Assembly (NCBI GenBank): GCA_963768885.1
Contig: CAVYJN010000008.1
Location: 124,001-188,000, forward strand
Direction: 5' to 3'
DNA: 64,000 bases
Source of the DNA: DASRIA01 sp963768885
GTDB lineage: Bacteria > Actinomycetota > Thermoleophilia > Solirubrobacterales > JBBDJG01
Below are positions 33,214-42,844 of the stretch, one piece after another; position 1 is the stretch's first letter; the number at the start of each line of letters is the position of its first letter. Below the pieces are notes generated by a model. That model was given only the letters and a program-made list of their open reading frames with translations. It did not search any database and was not told where the DNA came from. The position numbers and the translations under genes were made by a program.

Positions 33214-34503
33214 GTGCGCCCGGCCGTCGAGATCGCCGAAGTCGCCCCGGAGCCGGCCGGTAGTTCGCTGCTCGGCCTCGAGCTGGACGCTCCGCGACCG
33301 GGCCAGGTGGTTCCCGGCTATCTCTTTCCCGTCCGGGGCTCAGTCGTGGTCCGCCGCGACGCCCCCGCGATCCGTCTCATCTCCGTGGTCGGCGGTGGGC
33401 GTGTCAGTCGCGGCCTGGCGCACAACGGAGACCCGGTGGGCGAAGGCGGGGGCGTCTCCTGCGGTTTCTCGTTTCTCGTCGGCTGCGCCGCGCAACCGCG
33501 TGAGTTCGATCTGCAGCTGTACGCGGAATTCGAGGACGGGACGCGCACGAGGCTGGCCGGCATCAGGGGGCGCAGATCGCAGCTGAGATCGTCCTTCGAG
33601 CCTACGGTCCAGCCGCTGCTCGTCACGACCCTCGGCCGCTCGGGATCGAGCGTCCTGGTCCAGGCCCTCGAGGGCCATCCGGAGATCGCCGCCTACCATC
33701 CCTTCGCGGCCGACCCACGCCCGGCCGCCTACTGGTCGAGCGTCTTCCGCGAGCTCTCCGACCCGGACAGCTCGGTGCGGCAACTCGCGCACGGCCGCTT
33801 GCCCGACCGCGCCGAGCGCGGGTGGTGGCTGGGAGGCGCGGAGCCCCAGGAGTCCTTCGAGGACGACCCACTCGAGCGATGGATGGGCGTCGACCATGTT
33901 CTCTCGCTTGCCGGCTACTGCCAGGATCGGATCGAGTCCGTGTACGCGAAGATCGGAGAGGAGTCCGGCCTCGTCCCGGGATACTTCGCGGAGAAGGCGC
34001 GACCGGACGCGATCACGGCCACGCTCAGGGAGCTCTATCCGCGCAGCCGCGAGGTGATACTGGTGCGCGACTGGCGCGACGTGTTCTGCTCGATGCGCTC
34101 CTACAGCGCAATACGAGGGGTGCAGCTGTTCGGTCGCGACCGTCACGGCGGCGACGAGGAGCACCTTCGCGCACTGAGGGCCGCGATCGAGGAGCTCATG
34201 CGCCACCGCGACGCACACCGGGACCGCAGCCACACGGTCCGCTACGAGGACCTGGTGCTCGACCCGCAGCCGACGCTCGCGGGCGTCCTCGAGTACCTGG
34301 AGCTGGAGCACGGTCCCGAGCTCGTCGCGGCGATATGTGAGCCCGTGCACGACAGCGGCCCGGAAGGGGAGGCTCACCGCACGACGGCGAGCGGCACCCG
34401 GTCGATCGGACGCTGGCGCGACGAGCTGGGCGCGGAGCTGCGCTCCAGGTGCGGCGAGGAGCTCGGGCCGCTCCTCGCGCAACTCGGTTACGAGCCCGAA
34501 TGA
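33214..34503 (+). CDS. Sulfotransferase-type protein with N-terminal beta domain
   Basis: 429 aa, GTG start. The first ~125 residues form a beta-rich domain ('PGYLFPVRGSVVVRRDAPAI'). The PAPS-type sulfotransferase domain follows, with the 5'-phosphosulfate loop 'LVTTLGRSGSSVLVQALEGHP', split, and the 3'-phosphate region 'EVILVRDWRDVFCSMRSYSA'. Such proteins sulfate carbohydrates or lipids; the extra domain may bind the acceptor. It overlaps the monooxygenase gene by 4 nt. Confidence 0.8.
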   Translation: MRPAVEIAEVAPEPAGSSLLGLELDAPRPGQVVPGYLFPVRGSVVVRRDAPAIRLISVVGGGRVSRGLAHNGDPVGEGGGVSCGFSFLVGCAAQPREFDLQLYAEFEDGTRTRLAGIRGRRSQLRSSFEPTVQPLLVTTLGRSGSSVLVQALEGHPEIAAYHPFAADPRPAAYWSSVFRELSDPDSSVRQLAHGRLPDRAERGWWLGGAEPQESFEDDPLERWMGVDHVLSLAGYCQDRIESVYAKIGEESGLVPGYFAEKARPDAITATLRELYPRSREVILVRDWRDVFCSMRSYSAIRGVQLFGRDRHGGDEEHLRALRAAIEELMRHRDAHRDRSHTVRYEDLVLDPQPTLAGVLEYLELEHGPELVAAICEPVHDSGPEGEAHRTTASGTRSIGRWRDELGAELRSRCGEELGPLLAQLGYEPE

Positions 34504-35954
34504 CCCGGAAGGCGACCGCGGTCCAACGATCCACTAGCATCGCCGACGCGGTGGAGGCCGGGACACAGCAGGTGGAGCGCGCGGCGCGAAACGGCGCACA
34601 CGGGCCCCGTGTCTGCGTGATCGGGGCCGGGTCCTCAGGCATCGCGTCCTGCCAGGTCCTGCACGCTCGGGGCCTCGACTTCGACTGCATCGAGAAGGGG
34701 TCCGACGTCGGGGGCAACTGGCGCTACATGAACGACAACGGGATGTCGTCCGCGTACCGGTCGCTCCACATCAACACCTCACGTGGCCTGATGGCCTACG
34801 CGACCTATCCGATGCCCGACGACTATCCGGACTACCCGAACCACGCCCAGATCGCCGCGTACTTCGACGCCTACGTGGACCACTTCGGCTTCCGGGACAG
34901 GATCCGCTTCCGCACCGAGGTGAAGGCGGTCGAGCCGGCGGCGGACGGCGGCTGGAACGTCACCGTCGACGACGGGACCACGACACGCTACGACGCGGTG
35001 CTCGTCGCCAACGGCCACCACTGGGACGCGCGCCGGCCGGATCCACCGTTCCCCGGCGAGTTCAACGGCCGCCAGATGCACGCGCACGACTACAAGACAC
35101 CGGAGGGCATGGAGAACCGCAACGTGCTCGTCCTCGGCATCGGGAACTCGGCGACCGACATCGCGGTCGAGGCGTCGCGCGTCGCGCGCATGACTTACTT
35201 GGCGATGCGCCGGGGCGCGTACATCATCCCCAAGTACCTCAAGGGCCGCCCCACGGACGAGCTGGGCTCGGAGCTCACGAGCCGGCTGCCGCTCGCCCTG
35301 CAGCGCTACATGTACGAGCGGTTCATCAAGACCGCGCAGGGCGAGATGGAGGCATACGGCCTCCCCAAGCCCGACCACAAGCTGCTCGAGGCGCACCCGA
35401 CGATCTCGTCCGAGCTGCTTGCCCGCATCGGCCACGGGCGCATCACGGTCAAGCCCAACATCGAGCGGCTCGAGGGCGACGACGTGCGGTTCACCGACGG
35501 CAGCACGGAGCAGATCGACGTGATCGTCTACTGCACCGGCTACAAGATCACGTTCCCGTTCTTCCCCGACGACTTCATCAGCGCGCCGGGCAATCGGATC
35601 CCGCTCTACCGGCGCGTGGTCTCGCCGGAGCATCCCGGCCTCTACTTCATCGGCCTGATCCAGCCGCTCGGCGCGATCATGCCGATCGCGGAGCTGCAGT
35701 CGGAGTGGGTCGCCGACATCCTCGAGGGCAAGGTCGAGCTGCCCTCCCGCGCGGTGATGCGGGACGTCATCCGCCGCGAGGACGAACGCATGGCGAAGCG
35801 CTACGTGCGCTCGCCGCGGCACACGATCCAGGTCGACTTCTACCCGTACATGCGCACGCTGCGCCGTGAGCGAAAGCGCGCGCGGCCGGGAGGGCTCGCC
35901 GGGCTGATCGCGCGGCGCTCGCACGAGCTGCGAATGGGATCACCCTCGGGCTGA
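34500..35954 (+). CDS. Flavin-containing monooxygenase
   Basis: 484 aa from ATG 34500, overlapping the sulfotransferase stop (ATGA). GTG 34551 is an alternative start. FAD loop 'VCVIGAGSSGIASCQVL', 'GGNWRY', the FMO fingerprint ending 'QMHAHDYK', the NADPH loop 'VLVLGIGNSATDIAVEAS' and 'VIVYCTGYKI'. It would oxygenate a soft nucleophile or a ketone using NADPH and O2. 'LYFIGLIQPLGAIMPIAELQ' closes the FAD site as usual. Confidence 0.92.
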   Translation: MTRKATAVQRSTSIADAVEAGTQQVERAARNGAHGPRVCVIGAGSSGIASCQVLHARGLDFDCIEKGSDVGGNWRYMNDNGMSSAYRSLHINTSRGLMAYATYPMPDDYPDYPNHAQIAAYFDAYVDHFGFRDRIRFRTEVKAVEPAADGGWNVTVDDGTTTRYDAVLVANGHHWDARRPDPPFPGEFNGRQMHAHDYKTPEGMENRNVLVLGIGNSATDIAVEASRVARMTYLAMRRGAYIIPKYLKGRPTDELGSELTSRLPLALQRYMYERFIKTAQGEMEAYGLPKPDHKLLEAHPTISSELLARIGHGRITVKPNIERLEGDDVRFTDGSTEQIDVIVYCTGYKITFPFFPDDFISAPGNRIPLYRRVVSPEHPGLYFIGLIQPLGAIMPIAELQSEWVADILEGKVELPSRAVMRDVIRREDERMAKRYVRSPRHTIQVDFYPYMRTLRRERKRARPGGLAGLIARRSHELRMGSPSG

Positions 35955-35960
35955 GCCGCG

Positions 35961-36413
35961 GTGAAGCTCGAGCTGGACCACGTCGCCGTGGCGGTGCACT
36001 CCATCAAGCCGGCGCTGAAGCTCTACCGCGACGCGCTCGGCGGCGAGTACCTGATGGGCGGCGACGTCGAGGACACCTGGCGCTGGCTGCAGCTGCGCTT
36101 CCCGGGCGGGGGCAAGGTCGAGCTGCTCGAGCCGCTCGGCGAGGGCTTTCTCTCGCGCTTCCTGGAGCGACGCGGCGAGGGGCTCCATCACATCACCTTC
36201 AAGACGGACGACATCCACGCCGCGATCGCCCACCTCGAGGCGCTCGGGATGGAGCTGGTCGACAAGAGCCTCGACGACCCGCACTGGAAGGAGGCGTTCC
36301 TGCGGCCGTCGAGGTCACACGGGACCCTGATCCAGATCGCGCAGTCCTCCGCGCCGGACGACGTGGTCAAGCATCGCCTGAAGCCGTCGAACCTCGAGGA
36401 GCTGCTGTCGTGA
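35961..36413 (+). CDS. VOC superfamily protein (methylmalonyl-CoA epimerase-like)
   Basis: 150 aa, GTG start 7 nt after the monooxygenase. Two beta-alpha-beta-beta-beta repeats: 'LDHVAVAVHSIKPALKLYRD' with metal His7, 'GGGKVELLEPLGEG', and 'GLHHITFKTDDIHAAI' with the second His. The last ligand position reads 'GTLIQIAQ', Gln where epimerases have Glu, so metal binding may differ. Overlaps the membrane-protein gene by 4 nt. Confidence 0.82.
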   Translation: MKLELDHVAVAVHSIKPALKLYRDALGGEYLMGGDVEDTWRWLQLRFPGGGKVELLEPLGEGFLSRFLERRGEGLHHITFKTDDIHAAIAHLEALGMELVDKSLDDPHWKEAFLRPSRSHGTLIQIAQSSAPDDVVKHRLKPSNLEELLS

Positions 36414-37096
36414 CGACTCCTCCCGACGCCGGGCTGTACCGGCGCGCGACCGCGGCCGCGCTGATGCTCGCACCGGCGCTCCTGCTGCTCGACAACATCA
36501 TCCACCCGGAGGAGTTCGAGCGCGACAACGAGGCGCGCCAGCTCACCGAGATCGCGCAGCACCCCGACCGCTGGCAGCTCGCGCACGCGCTCGGCTTCCT
36601 CGCGATCCTGATCTTCGCCGTCGCCGTGCTCGGCCTCGCCTTCCTGGTGCGCCGCCACAGGCCGCGCCTCGGCCTCGTCGCCGCAGCGCTCGGGCTCGTC
36701 GGCCTGATGTCGTTCGCCGCGGTGATCACCCTCGACGGCTTCACGTGGGGGACGCTCGGCGACGTCTACGACAACCGCGGCGTCGCGCCGTCGACCGTGG
36801 AGATCGCGCTGCACGAGGTGCAGCAGTCGAACTGGTCGCTGGTCTACTACGTGCCCACGGTCGGGTTCATCGCGGGCTTCACGATGCTCGCGATCAGCCT
36901 CGGACGGCAGGGCGCCGTGCCGATGTGGGCGGCCGCGCTGCTCGCGCTCGGCGCGGTGCTGTCGGCGCTCGAGATCGTCGTGATCAGCAACGCGTACTTC
37001 ATCGCGGCCTCCGCAGTGCTGCTGGCGGGCGGGATCGCCGTGGGAACGGCCGTCGCCCGCATGAGCGACGAGGAGTTCGCGCGCGGCGGGCGATGA
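36410..37096 (+). CDS. Integral membrane protein of unknown function
   Basis: 228 aa, about six helices (15-35, 60-80, 88-108, 140-165, 170-190, 195-215), with a loop 'DNIIHPEEFERDNEARQL' after the first. Resembles DUF4386-like small membrane proteins. Coupled to the VOC gene (GTGA overlap); ends 3 nt from the convergent propeller gene. Function unknown. Confidence 0.65.
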   Translation: MTTPPDAGLYRRATAAALMLAPALLLLDNIIHPEEFERDNEARQLTEIAQHPDRWQLAHALGFLAILIFAVAVLGLAFLVRRHRPRLGLVAAALGLVGLMSFAAVITLDGFTWGTLGDVYDNRGVAPSTVEIALHEVQQSNWSLVYYVPTVGFIAGFTMLAISLGRQGAVPMWAAALLALGAVLSALEIVVISNAYFIAASAVLLAGGIAVGTAVARMSDEEFARGGR

Positions 37097-37099
37097 GTA

Positions 37100-37720
37100 T
37101 CAGGGAACGAAAATGCCCTGCACCGCGAACAGCGTGTTGCCGCTGATCGTCTCACCGTCCGCGTCCGGGCCGCCGTCGTAGAGCCGGACCTGTCCGAGCC
37201 CCCAGACCGCCCGCGCGCCCTCGGTCACCATGCCGGGCAGGACCGCGTCAGCGGTTGTCACGACCCCGCAGGTCGCGCCGATCGTCGTGTCCGCCGTCGG
37301 TGCACACGGAACGGCCACCGAGAAGTCGTAGTCCTGCATCGTGCCGGTCTCTGCCGCGGCCGCGCCGTTGGACCGGTCAGAAAGCCGCAGTCCGGCGCGT
37401 GCCTCGAGCTCCCCGGCGTAATCATCCAGGGTGCCGACGCTGCGCACATCGCGCATGTTGACCTGAATCGCCACGTCAGCTTCATCGGTGCCCGTGGAGG
37501 GGTTTCCGATGACCGTCGCGTATGTCACGAACCCGGTGCTGTTCAGCAGCCTTCCGTTCAAGTCGGGAGTGCCCACGGTGGCGTGGTCTGATGCAGGCTG
37601 CGGCGGGCTGCAGGAGCCGAATGCGAGTGGCGGGCCATGGGTCCGGTTCGGTGCGGTGCAGGCCTCCAGGGCCGGCACAAGCGCGACCCGCGTGGGCGTC
37701 GCTCCCTTGGGTCGCGGATA
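37100..37720 (-). other. FVP C-terminal module, copy 1
   Basis: Starts 'YPRPKGATPTRVALVP', has Cys in 'EACTAPN', 'GSCSPP', 'VPCAP' and 'ATCGVV', then 'EGARAVWGLGQVRLYDGGPD' and ends 'GIFVP'. Same order and spacing as the copies at 42077, 45686 and 49185. Confidence 0.85.
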
Positions 37721-39058
37721 GCCGGGACAGCAGCGGCTCTCGAGATAGGTCGCGCCGCCGTCGACGTCGCGCACGTAGATGTCGCCTTTGCTGTCGGTGT
37801 CGTCCGGAGTCATGTTGGTCGACCCCGTGAGGAAGGAGACGTAGCGCCCGCCCGCAGCGATCGTGGGCACCGTCGTGGCGAAGTTGCTGTTGCCGCCGGT
37901 GGTCGTCTGGCCGGCGAAATAGGTCGTGTCGGTCGTCACGTCGCGCACGTACACATCGGGAAAGGTCTCGGAATCGCTCGCGCTGACGTTGGTGCCGCGG
38001 GTCTCGAAGATCACGCGAGACCCGTCTGCCGAGATGGGCTGCGTGATCGGCCCGCTCACTCCGTTGCTCTTGGCTCCCGCCGGACCGGACGCCCGGCTCA
38101 CCAGGGTCACCTGGTTGGTCGCCAGGTCGCGCACGTAGATATCGGTGGTCGCGTCGGTGTCGTCCGGGTGCAGGTTGGTCGAATCCGACGCCAGCGCGAT
38201 GCTGCCACCGTCGCCCGAGATGACACCGGTCGAATAGCCGTTGCCCTTCGCGCCCGATGCGCCCACCCTGCTGACCAGCGTGGTCGAGCCTGTCTGGAGG
38301 TCGCGCAGGTACACGTCCTGGACCGTGATGTCCGTGTCGGCGGGATCGAGGTTGGTGCTGCTCGAATTGAATGCCACGTAGCGGCCGTCATCGGAGATCG
38401 AAAGAGCCGAGCCCCCGCGGTCAGCGCTCGCACCGGCCAGTCCGCTCGCGCGACTCACCCGCGTGGTCGTGTTGGTCTGGAGATCCCGCACGTACGCGTC
38501 CGTCGCGTTGTTGAGGTCGTCCGGGTCAAGGTTGTTCGAGTTGGTGGAGAAGACGGCGTAGCGACCATCGGCCGACATGCCCCCCGACTGGGAGTCGCCG
38601 TTGCCGTCGACGCCGGCGACGCCGCTCGCCCGGCTCACCAAGGTCGTCGTCTCGGCGACGAGGTCCCGCACGTAGACGTCTGGCCGTGTGTCGGTGTCCG
38701 CGGGGTCGAAGTTGCTCGCGCGTGACTGGAAGGCGACATAGCGGCCGTTCGCGGACATGTATGGATACTGGGACTCGGCGTTCCCCTTTGCTCCGTTCTG
38801 ACCGGTCGCGCGGCTGGCCAGCACGGTCACGCCTGTCTCGGTGTTGCGCACGTAGATGTCGCGCAGCGCGTCGGCATCGCCTGGGCCGAGGTTCGTGGCA
38901 TAGGTCTCGAAGGCGACATACCGGCCGTCGCCCGAGATCGAGTTGAAGCCGGCGTTGTCGTTCTGCTTGATGCCGAAGACGCCGAAGGCGCTCGCCGTCG
39001 GCGCGGCAGCGCACAGGCCGATCAGACCTGCCAGCACGGTAAGCGAGATCCTTCTCAC
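37100..39058 (-). CDS. Secreted seven-bladed propeller protein with C-terminal FVP module
   Basis: 652 aa from GTG 39058, chosen for GGGAGGG upstream. Signal peptide 'RRISLTVLAGLIGLCAAAP'. Seven repeats of about 52 residues follow, each like 'SADGRYVAF' then 'DIYVRDL' and 'TTLVSRASG', a TolB/WD40-like propeller. The asp-rich 'NLDPADTDT' turns may bind Ca. From about residue 447 it carries the same four-Cys C-terminal module as the next three genes, ending QGIFVP. Probably cell-surface or secreted; ligand unknown. It is divergent from the first dehydrogenase-type gene. Confidence 0.85.
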   Translation of the reverse strand: MRRISLTVLAGLIGLCAAAPTASAFGVFGIKQNDNAGFNSISGDGRYVAFETYATNLGPGDADALRDIYVRNTETGVTVLASRATGQNGAKGNAESQYPYMSANGRYVAFQSRASNFDPADTDTRPDVYVRDLVAETTTLVSRASGVAGVDGNGDSQSGGMSADGRYAVFSTNSNNLDPDDLNNATDAYVRDLQTNTTTRVSRASGLAGASADRGGSALSISDDGRYVAFNSSSTNLDPADTDITVQDVYLRDLQTGSTTLVSRVGASGAKGNGYSTGVISGDGGSIALASDSTNLHPDDTDATTDIYVRDLATNQVTLVSRASGPAGAKSNGVSGPITQPISADGSRVIFETRGTNVSASDSETFPDVYVRDVTTDTTYFAGQTTTGGNSNFATTVPTIAAGGRYVSFLTGSTNMTPDDTDSKGDIYVRDVDGGATYLESRCCPGYPRPKGATPTRVALVPALEACTAPNRTHGPPLAFGSCSPPQPASDHATVGTPDLNGRLLNSTGFVTYATVIGNPSTGTDEADVAIQVNMRDVRSVGTLDDYAGELEARAGLRLSDRSNGAAAAETGTMQDYDFSVAVPCAPTADTTIGATCGVVTTADAVLPGMVTEGARAVWGLGQVRLYDGGPDADGETISGNTLFAVQGIFVP

Positions 39059-39117
39059 GATCGGTGCCCTCCCTGGCCCGCCCATCGCCGGCCCCCCCGG
39101 TTCCACAGAACGAGAGC

Positions 39118-39123
39118 AGCGTA
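39118..39123 (-). promoter_or_regulatory. Putative -10 (TACGCT) of the propeller gene
   Basis: Minus strand TACGCT about 60 nt before the GTG at 39058. The leader contains GGGAGGG. Confidence 0.35.
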
Positions 39124-39209
39124 GCCGCCGGCGCGACGAATAGCGAGTGGAAGATGCCGGAGGTGACCATCGACCCGAGATCCGCCTGGCAGTGAGCTGC
39201 GCGCGCTGC

Positions 39210-39232
39210 TACGGTCAATTTGCCGGATTCGC
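39210..39232 (+). promoter_or_regulatory. Shared promoter/leader element, copy 1 (TACGGT-N9-GGATTCGC)
   Basis: TACGGT at 39210, GGATTCGC at 39225, and the start codon 43 nt further. The same pair of elements precedes the next two paralogues. Confidence 0.5.
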
Positions 39233-39274
39233 TCGCGGCCCCGCCGCGAAATCGTGCATGGGTCAAGGAGGGCC

Positions 39275-42200
39275 GTGCCCGCTTACCGCTGCATCAAGAC
39301 CATCGCGCACCTCGCGGTCCTGGTCGCCGCGTGCTCGGCCGTCGTGGCCGCGTCGGCGTCCGCCGTGACGCTGCCGCCCGGCTTCCAGCAGAACACGCAG
39401 ATCCGCAACCTGGTCGCCCCGACCGACGTCGAGGTCGCGCCCAACGGACGGGTATTCGTGGCCGAGAAGCGCGGGACCGTGAAGACGTACACGAGCCTGT
39501 CCGACAGCTCGGCGACGACGGTCGCGGACCTGCGCACCGAGGTGCACAACTACTCGAACCGCGGACTGCTCGGGCTCGCGATCGACCCCGGCTATCCCAC
39601 GAATCCCTACATCTACCTCTACTACACGCTCGACGCCCCGGTCGGCGGGACGCCGCCGGTGTTCGGCGCGCCCGGGCAGGACGAGGACGCCTGCCCCGGC
39701 GACCTCGACGTCGTCAACTGCGCCGTCTCGGCGCGGGTCTCGCGCCTGCGCGTAAACGGCGAGGTGATGGACGGACCCGAGCAGGTCCTGCTCAACGACT
39801 GGTGCCAGCAGTTCGGCTACCACGCCGGGGGCGGCATCGACTTCGGCGTGGACGGATACCTGTACGTGTCCGCGGGCGACGGAGCGCGCTGGGGGACGTG
39901 GGACTACGGTCAGCTCGGCGGGCCCGCCAACCCGTGCGGCGACCCTCCCAGCCCGGTCGGGGGCACCATGGCGCCGCCGACCGCCGAGGGCGGGAGGCTG
40001 CGCGCACAGGACCTGCGCACGAGCGGCGACCCGCTCGGACTGGCCGGATCGCTGATCCGCATCGACCCGGCTACGGGCGCCGGCGCGCCCGGCAACCCGC
40101 TCGCGACGAGCGGCGATGCCAACGAGCGGCGCATGCTCGCCTACGGCCTGCGCAACGCCGCGCGGCTCGCGGTCCGCCCCGGCACCAACGACGTCTGGAT
40201 GGGCGATTGGGGCGGCGGCTACTGGGAGGAGATCAACCGGGTGCCGCAGCCCGGCGACCCGATCCGCAACTTCGGCTGGCCCTGCTACGAGGGCGGCCTC
40301 GACGACGACGGCGTGCCCTACGCGCGGGTGCGGCCGCGCAGCAACGACCAGGACCTGAACATCTGCGAGGACCTGTATGCCGAGGGCAGCGCGACCACCG
40401 CTCCCTATTTCGCCTACGACCACGAACTGCTGGTGACGCCGGGTGAGAGCTGCTCGATCGACGAGGACGCGGGCGAGCCGGGCGGCAAGATATGGGCGCT
40501 CGGCTTCTATCCCACCGCGGGGAACTACCCGCCCGCCTACCGCGGCGCGCTCTTCTTCGGCGACGAGCTGCGCGAGTGCATGTGGGCGATGCTGCCGGGA
40601 CCGGACGGGCTGCCCGCGCGCAACCGGGTGGTGGCCTTCGCCCAGGACTCCGCGAGCCCGCTCGACATCGAGGCCACCCAGGCCGGCGACCTGCTGTGGG
40701 TCGACGAGGACGCCTCGAACGTGAAGCGGATCAGGTGGGTCGGCAACGCGACCAACCAGGCTCCGACCGCGCTCGCGAGCGCCGACGTGACGGCCGGCAA
40801 CCGGCCGCTGACCGTGCGCTTCGACGGCGCCGGCTCGACCGACCCGGACGCGCGCGACGTGCTGACCTACGAGTGGGACCTCGACGGTGACGGGGAGCTC
40901 GACGACTCGACCGAGGCGGCGCCGTCGCATACCTACCTCGCGGGCGGCACGTTCACGGTCGCCCTTCGCGTGACCGACACCTCGGGGGCGAGCGACACCG
41001 ACACGCGCACGATCACCGTGGCGAGCGGGCCCGTCGCGAGCATCTCGGCCCCCACGGGCTCGACGACCTGGCGCGCGGGCGACGTGATCGCCTTCTCGGG
41101 CTCGGCCACCGACCTGGAGGACGGCGCGCTTGCCGCGGAGAAGCTCGACTGGTCGGTGGTGGCGCAGCACTGCTCCGCCCCGGGGAGCTGCCACGAGCAC
41201 GAGGTCGGCTCGTTCACGGGGACCGCGGGCGGCTCCTTCACGGCCCCCGACCACGCGGACCCGGCCCAGATCGAGGTGCGACTGAGGGCGACCGACGCGG
41301 ACGGCCAGGTCGACACCAGGAGCGTCACGCTTGCGCCCCGCACCGCCCAGCTGACCGTGGACTCCTCGCCGGCCGGAGCGCAGGTCGGGGTGGACGGCCA
41401 GACGCAGGCCGCACCGCTGACGAAGACGGTCGTGGCCAATTCCACCAGCACTGTCTCGGCCCCCTCACCGCAGACGCTCGACGCGACCTCGCACCTGTTC
41501 GCGGGATGGTCCGACGGGCAGGCCCCCGCCCACACGGTGAAGGTGCCGACCGCCGGGGCGGCCGTGCAGGCGCTGTTCGCGTCGACCGCGCTCGGGACCC
41601 AGACGCTGACGTTCGCCCCCGAGGCGGACGCGCCCGTCGCGCGGCTCGACCCCGACACGAACTTCGGCTCGGCCACGGCGCTCGACAGCGACAACAGCTC
41701 GAGCGACGGCGCCGAGAGCTATCTGCGCTTCCTGGTCGGCGGCCTCTCCGGCGCCGTCACGAGCGCGAAGCTGCGGCTGCACGCCACCAGCGGGACCGTC
41801 GACGGCCCCGCCGTCTTCGGCGCGCCGAGCGGCTGGGCGGAGAGCGGCATCACGTGGAACGACAAGCCGGCGCCCGACACGGGCGCGCTCTCCGACGCGG
41901 GCGCGATCGCTTCCGGCGACTGGGTCGAATGGGACGTTACGCAGGCCGTCACGGGCGAGGGCGCGCGCAGCTTCCGGCTCGCGAGCGCGATCAACGACGG
42001 CGTGACGTTCAACTCGCGCGAGTCCTCGGCCGTGGCGTTCCGGCCGCAGCTCGTGGTCACGTTCTCGAACGCCGCATATCCGCGGCCGAAGGGGGCGACG
42101 CCGCTGCGGGTGTCGCTGGTTCCCTCCTTCGACGCCTGTGAGAGCGCGAACCGGATGCACGGACCGCCGCTCGAGCACCCTTCGTGTCACCCACCCACGC

Positions 42201-42676
42201 CCTCGTCGCCGCACCTCACCGTGGGCACCCCGGACGCGAACGGCGCCCCCGTCGGGTCCGACGGGTTGGTGCTCTACCAGGTGACGACGGGGAACCCGGC
42301 GACGCCCGAGGACGAGGCCGACGTGCAGGTGCAGGTCTCGCTCACGGACGTGCGAAACCGGGCCGGCCTGGACGACTACACCGGCGATCTCGAGGCCCGC
42401 ACGACCCTCCGCATCACGGATCGCGCCTCCGGGATGCTGACGCTCGAGGACCTCACGCTGCCCGTGCGCGTCCCCTGCGCCGCGACCGCCGCCTCCGCGG
42501 GGGCGACCTGCTCCGTGAGCACCACGCTCGACGCGCTCACGCCCGGCTTGGTCGACGAGGGCGCGCGCGCCGTGTGGCAGCTCGGCGCGGTCGAGGTGCT
42601 CGACGGCGGCCCGGACGGCGACGCCGCCACGCCCGGCAACGCAGTGTTCGCCCGGCAGGGCGTATTCGTTCCGTAA
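39275..42676 (+). CDS. Secreted glucose/sorbosone dehydrogenase-type multidomain protein 1
   Basis: 1133 aa from GTG 39275 (AAGGAGG at 39265). Signal peptide (1-30), then a PQQ-type GSDH propeller (about 35-485). It shows 'YHAGGGIDFGVDGYLYVSAG', the His loop of soluble glucose dehydrogenases, 'GLRNAARLAV' and 'NFGWPCYEGG'. Next: PKD domain (495-585), Ig-like domain (587-686), an InlB-B-like repeat with 'FAGWSDGQ' (690-769), a DNRLRE domain (775-930) and the FVP module (935-1133). It may oxidise or bind sugars outside the cell. First of three tandem paralogues. Confidence 0.87.
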   Translation: MPAYRCIKTIAHLAVLVAACSAVVAASASAVTLPPGFQQNTQIRNLVAPTDVEVAPNGRVFVAEKRGTVKTYTSLSDSSATTVADLRTEVHNYSNRGLLGLAIDPGYPTNPYIYLYYTLDAPVGGTPPVFGAPGQDEDACPGDLDVVNCAVSARVSRLRVNGEVMDGPEQVLLNDWCQQFGYHAGGGIDFGVDGYLYVSAGDGARWGTWDYGQLGGPANPCGDPPSPVGGTMAPPTAEGGRLRAQDLRTSGDPLGLAGSLIRIDPATGAGAPGNPLATSGDANERRMLAYGLRNAARLAVRPGTNDVWMGDWGGGYWEEINRVPQPGDPIRNFGWPCYEGGLDDDGVPYARVRPRSNDQDLNICEDLYAEGSATTAPYFAYDHELLVTPGESCSIDEDAGEPGGKIWALGFYPTAGNYPPAYRGALFFGDELRECMWAMLPGPDGLPARNRVVAFAQDSASPLDIEATQAGDLLWVDEDASNVKRIRWVGNATNQAPTALASADVTAGNRPLTVRFDGAGSTDPDARDVLTYEWDLDGDGELDDSTEAAPSHTYLAGGTFTVALRVTDTSGASDTDTRTITVASGPVASISAPTGSTTWRAGDVIAFSGSATDLEDGALAAEKLDWSVVAQHCSAPGSCHEHEVGSFTGTAGGSFTAPDHADPAQIEVRLRATDADGQVDTRSVTLAPRTAQLTVDSSPAGAQVGVDGQTQAAPLTKTVVANSTSTVSAPSPQTLDATSHLFAGWSDGQAPAHTVKVPTAGAAVQALFASTALGTQTLTFAPEADAPVARLDPDTNFGSATALDSDNSSSDGAESYLRFLVGGLSGAVTSAKLRLHATSGTVDGPAVFGAPSGWAESGITWNDKPAPDTGALSDAGAIASGDWVEWDVTQAVTGEGARSFRLASAINDGVTFNSRESSAVAFRPQLVVTFSNAAYPRPKGATPLRVSLVPSFDACESANRMHGPPLEHPSCHPPTPSSPHLTVGTPDANGAPVGSDGLVLYQVTTGNPATPEDEADVQVQVSLTDVRNRAGLDDYTGDLEARTTLRITDRASGMLTLEDLTLPVRVPCAATAASAGATCSVSTTLDALTPGLVDEGARAVWQLGAVEVLDGGPDGDAATPGNAVFARQGVFVP
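42077..42676 (+). other. FVP C-terminal module, copy 2
   Basis: Begins 'YPRPKGATPLRVSLVP'. Cys in 'DACESAN', 'HPSCHPP', 'VPCAAT' and 'ATCSVS'. Contains 'NPATPEDEADV' and 'DYTGDLEARTTLRITDR'; ends 'QGVFVP'. Confidence 0.85.
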
Positions 42677-42721
42677 ACGCGTGTAGCACGACCACCGCTC
42701 CTGCGGACTCCTGATTCGCCT

Positions 42722-42735
42722 GCTATTTGCGGGAA
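42722..42735 (+). repeat. 14-bp element GCTATTTGCGGGAA, copy 1
   Basis: Identical to 55775-55788. Here it sits in the loop of a CCTGCT/AGCAGG hairpin between the first and second dehydrogenase-type genes, in the 168-bp gap. No other content is recognised in that gap apart from the leader element at 42778. Confidence 0.5.
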
Positions 42736-42777
42736 AGCAGGCTGACATCGCCCTATCGCGGCGCGGGCCGCTGCTGC

Positions 42778-42800
42778 TAGGCTCGCGCGGCCGGATTCGC
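42778..42800 (+). promoter_or_regulatory. Shared promoter/leader element, copy 2 (TAGGCT-N9-GGATTCGC)
   Basis: TAGGCT at 42778 and GGATTCGC at 42793, with the TTG start at 42845 behind GGAAGGGAA. Confidence 0.55.
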
Positions 42801-42844
42801 CACCACTGGCCCTCACGGACGGCTCGGGGCCGGAAGGGAATTTC

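Noticed and set aside
42722..42735. 14-bp repeat as the end of an insertion sequence
   Set aside because: The two copies do not flank a transposase or a defined element, and no target duplication is seen.
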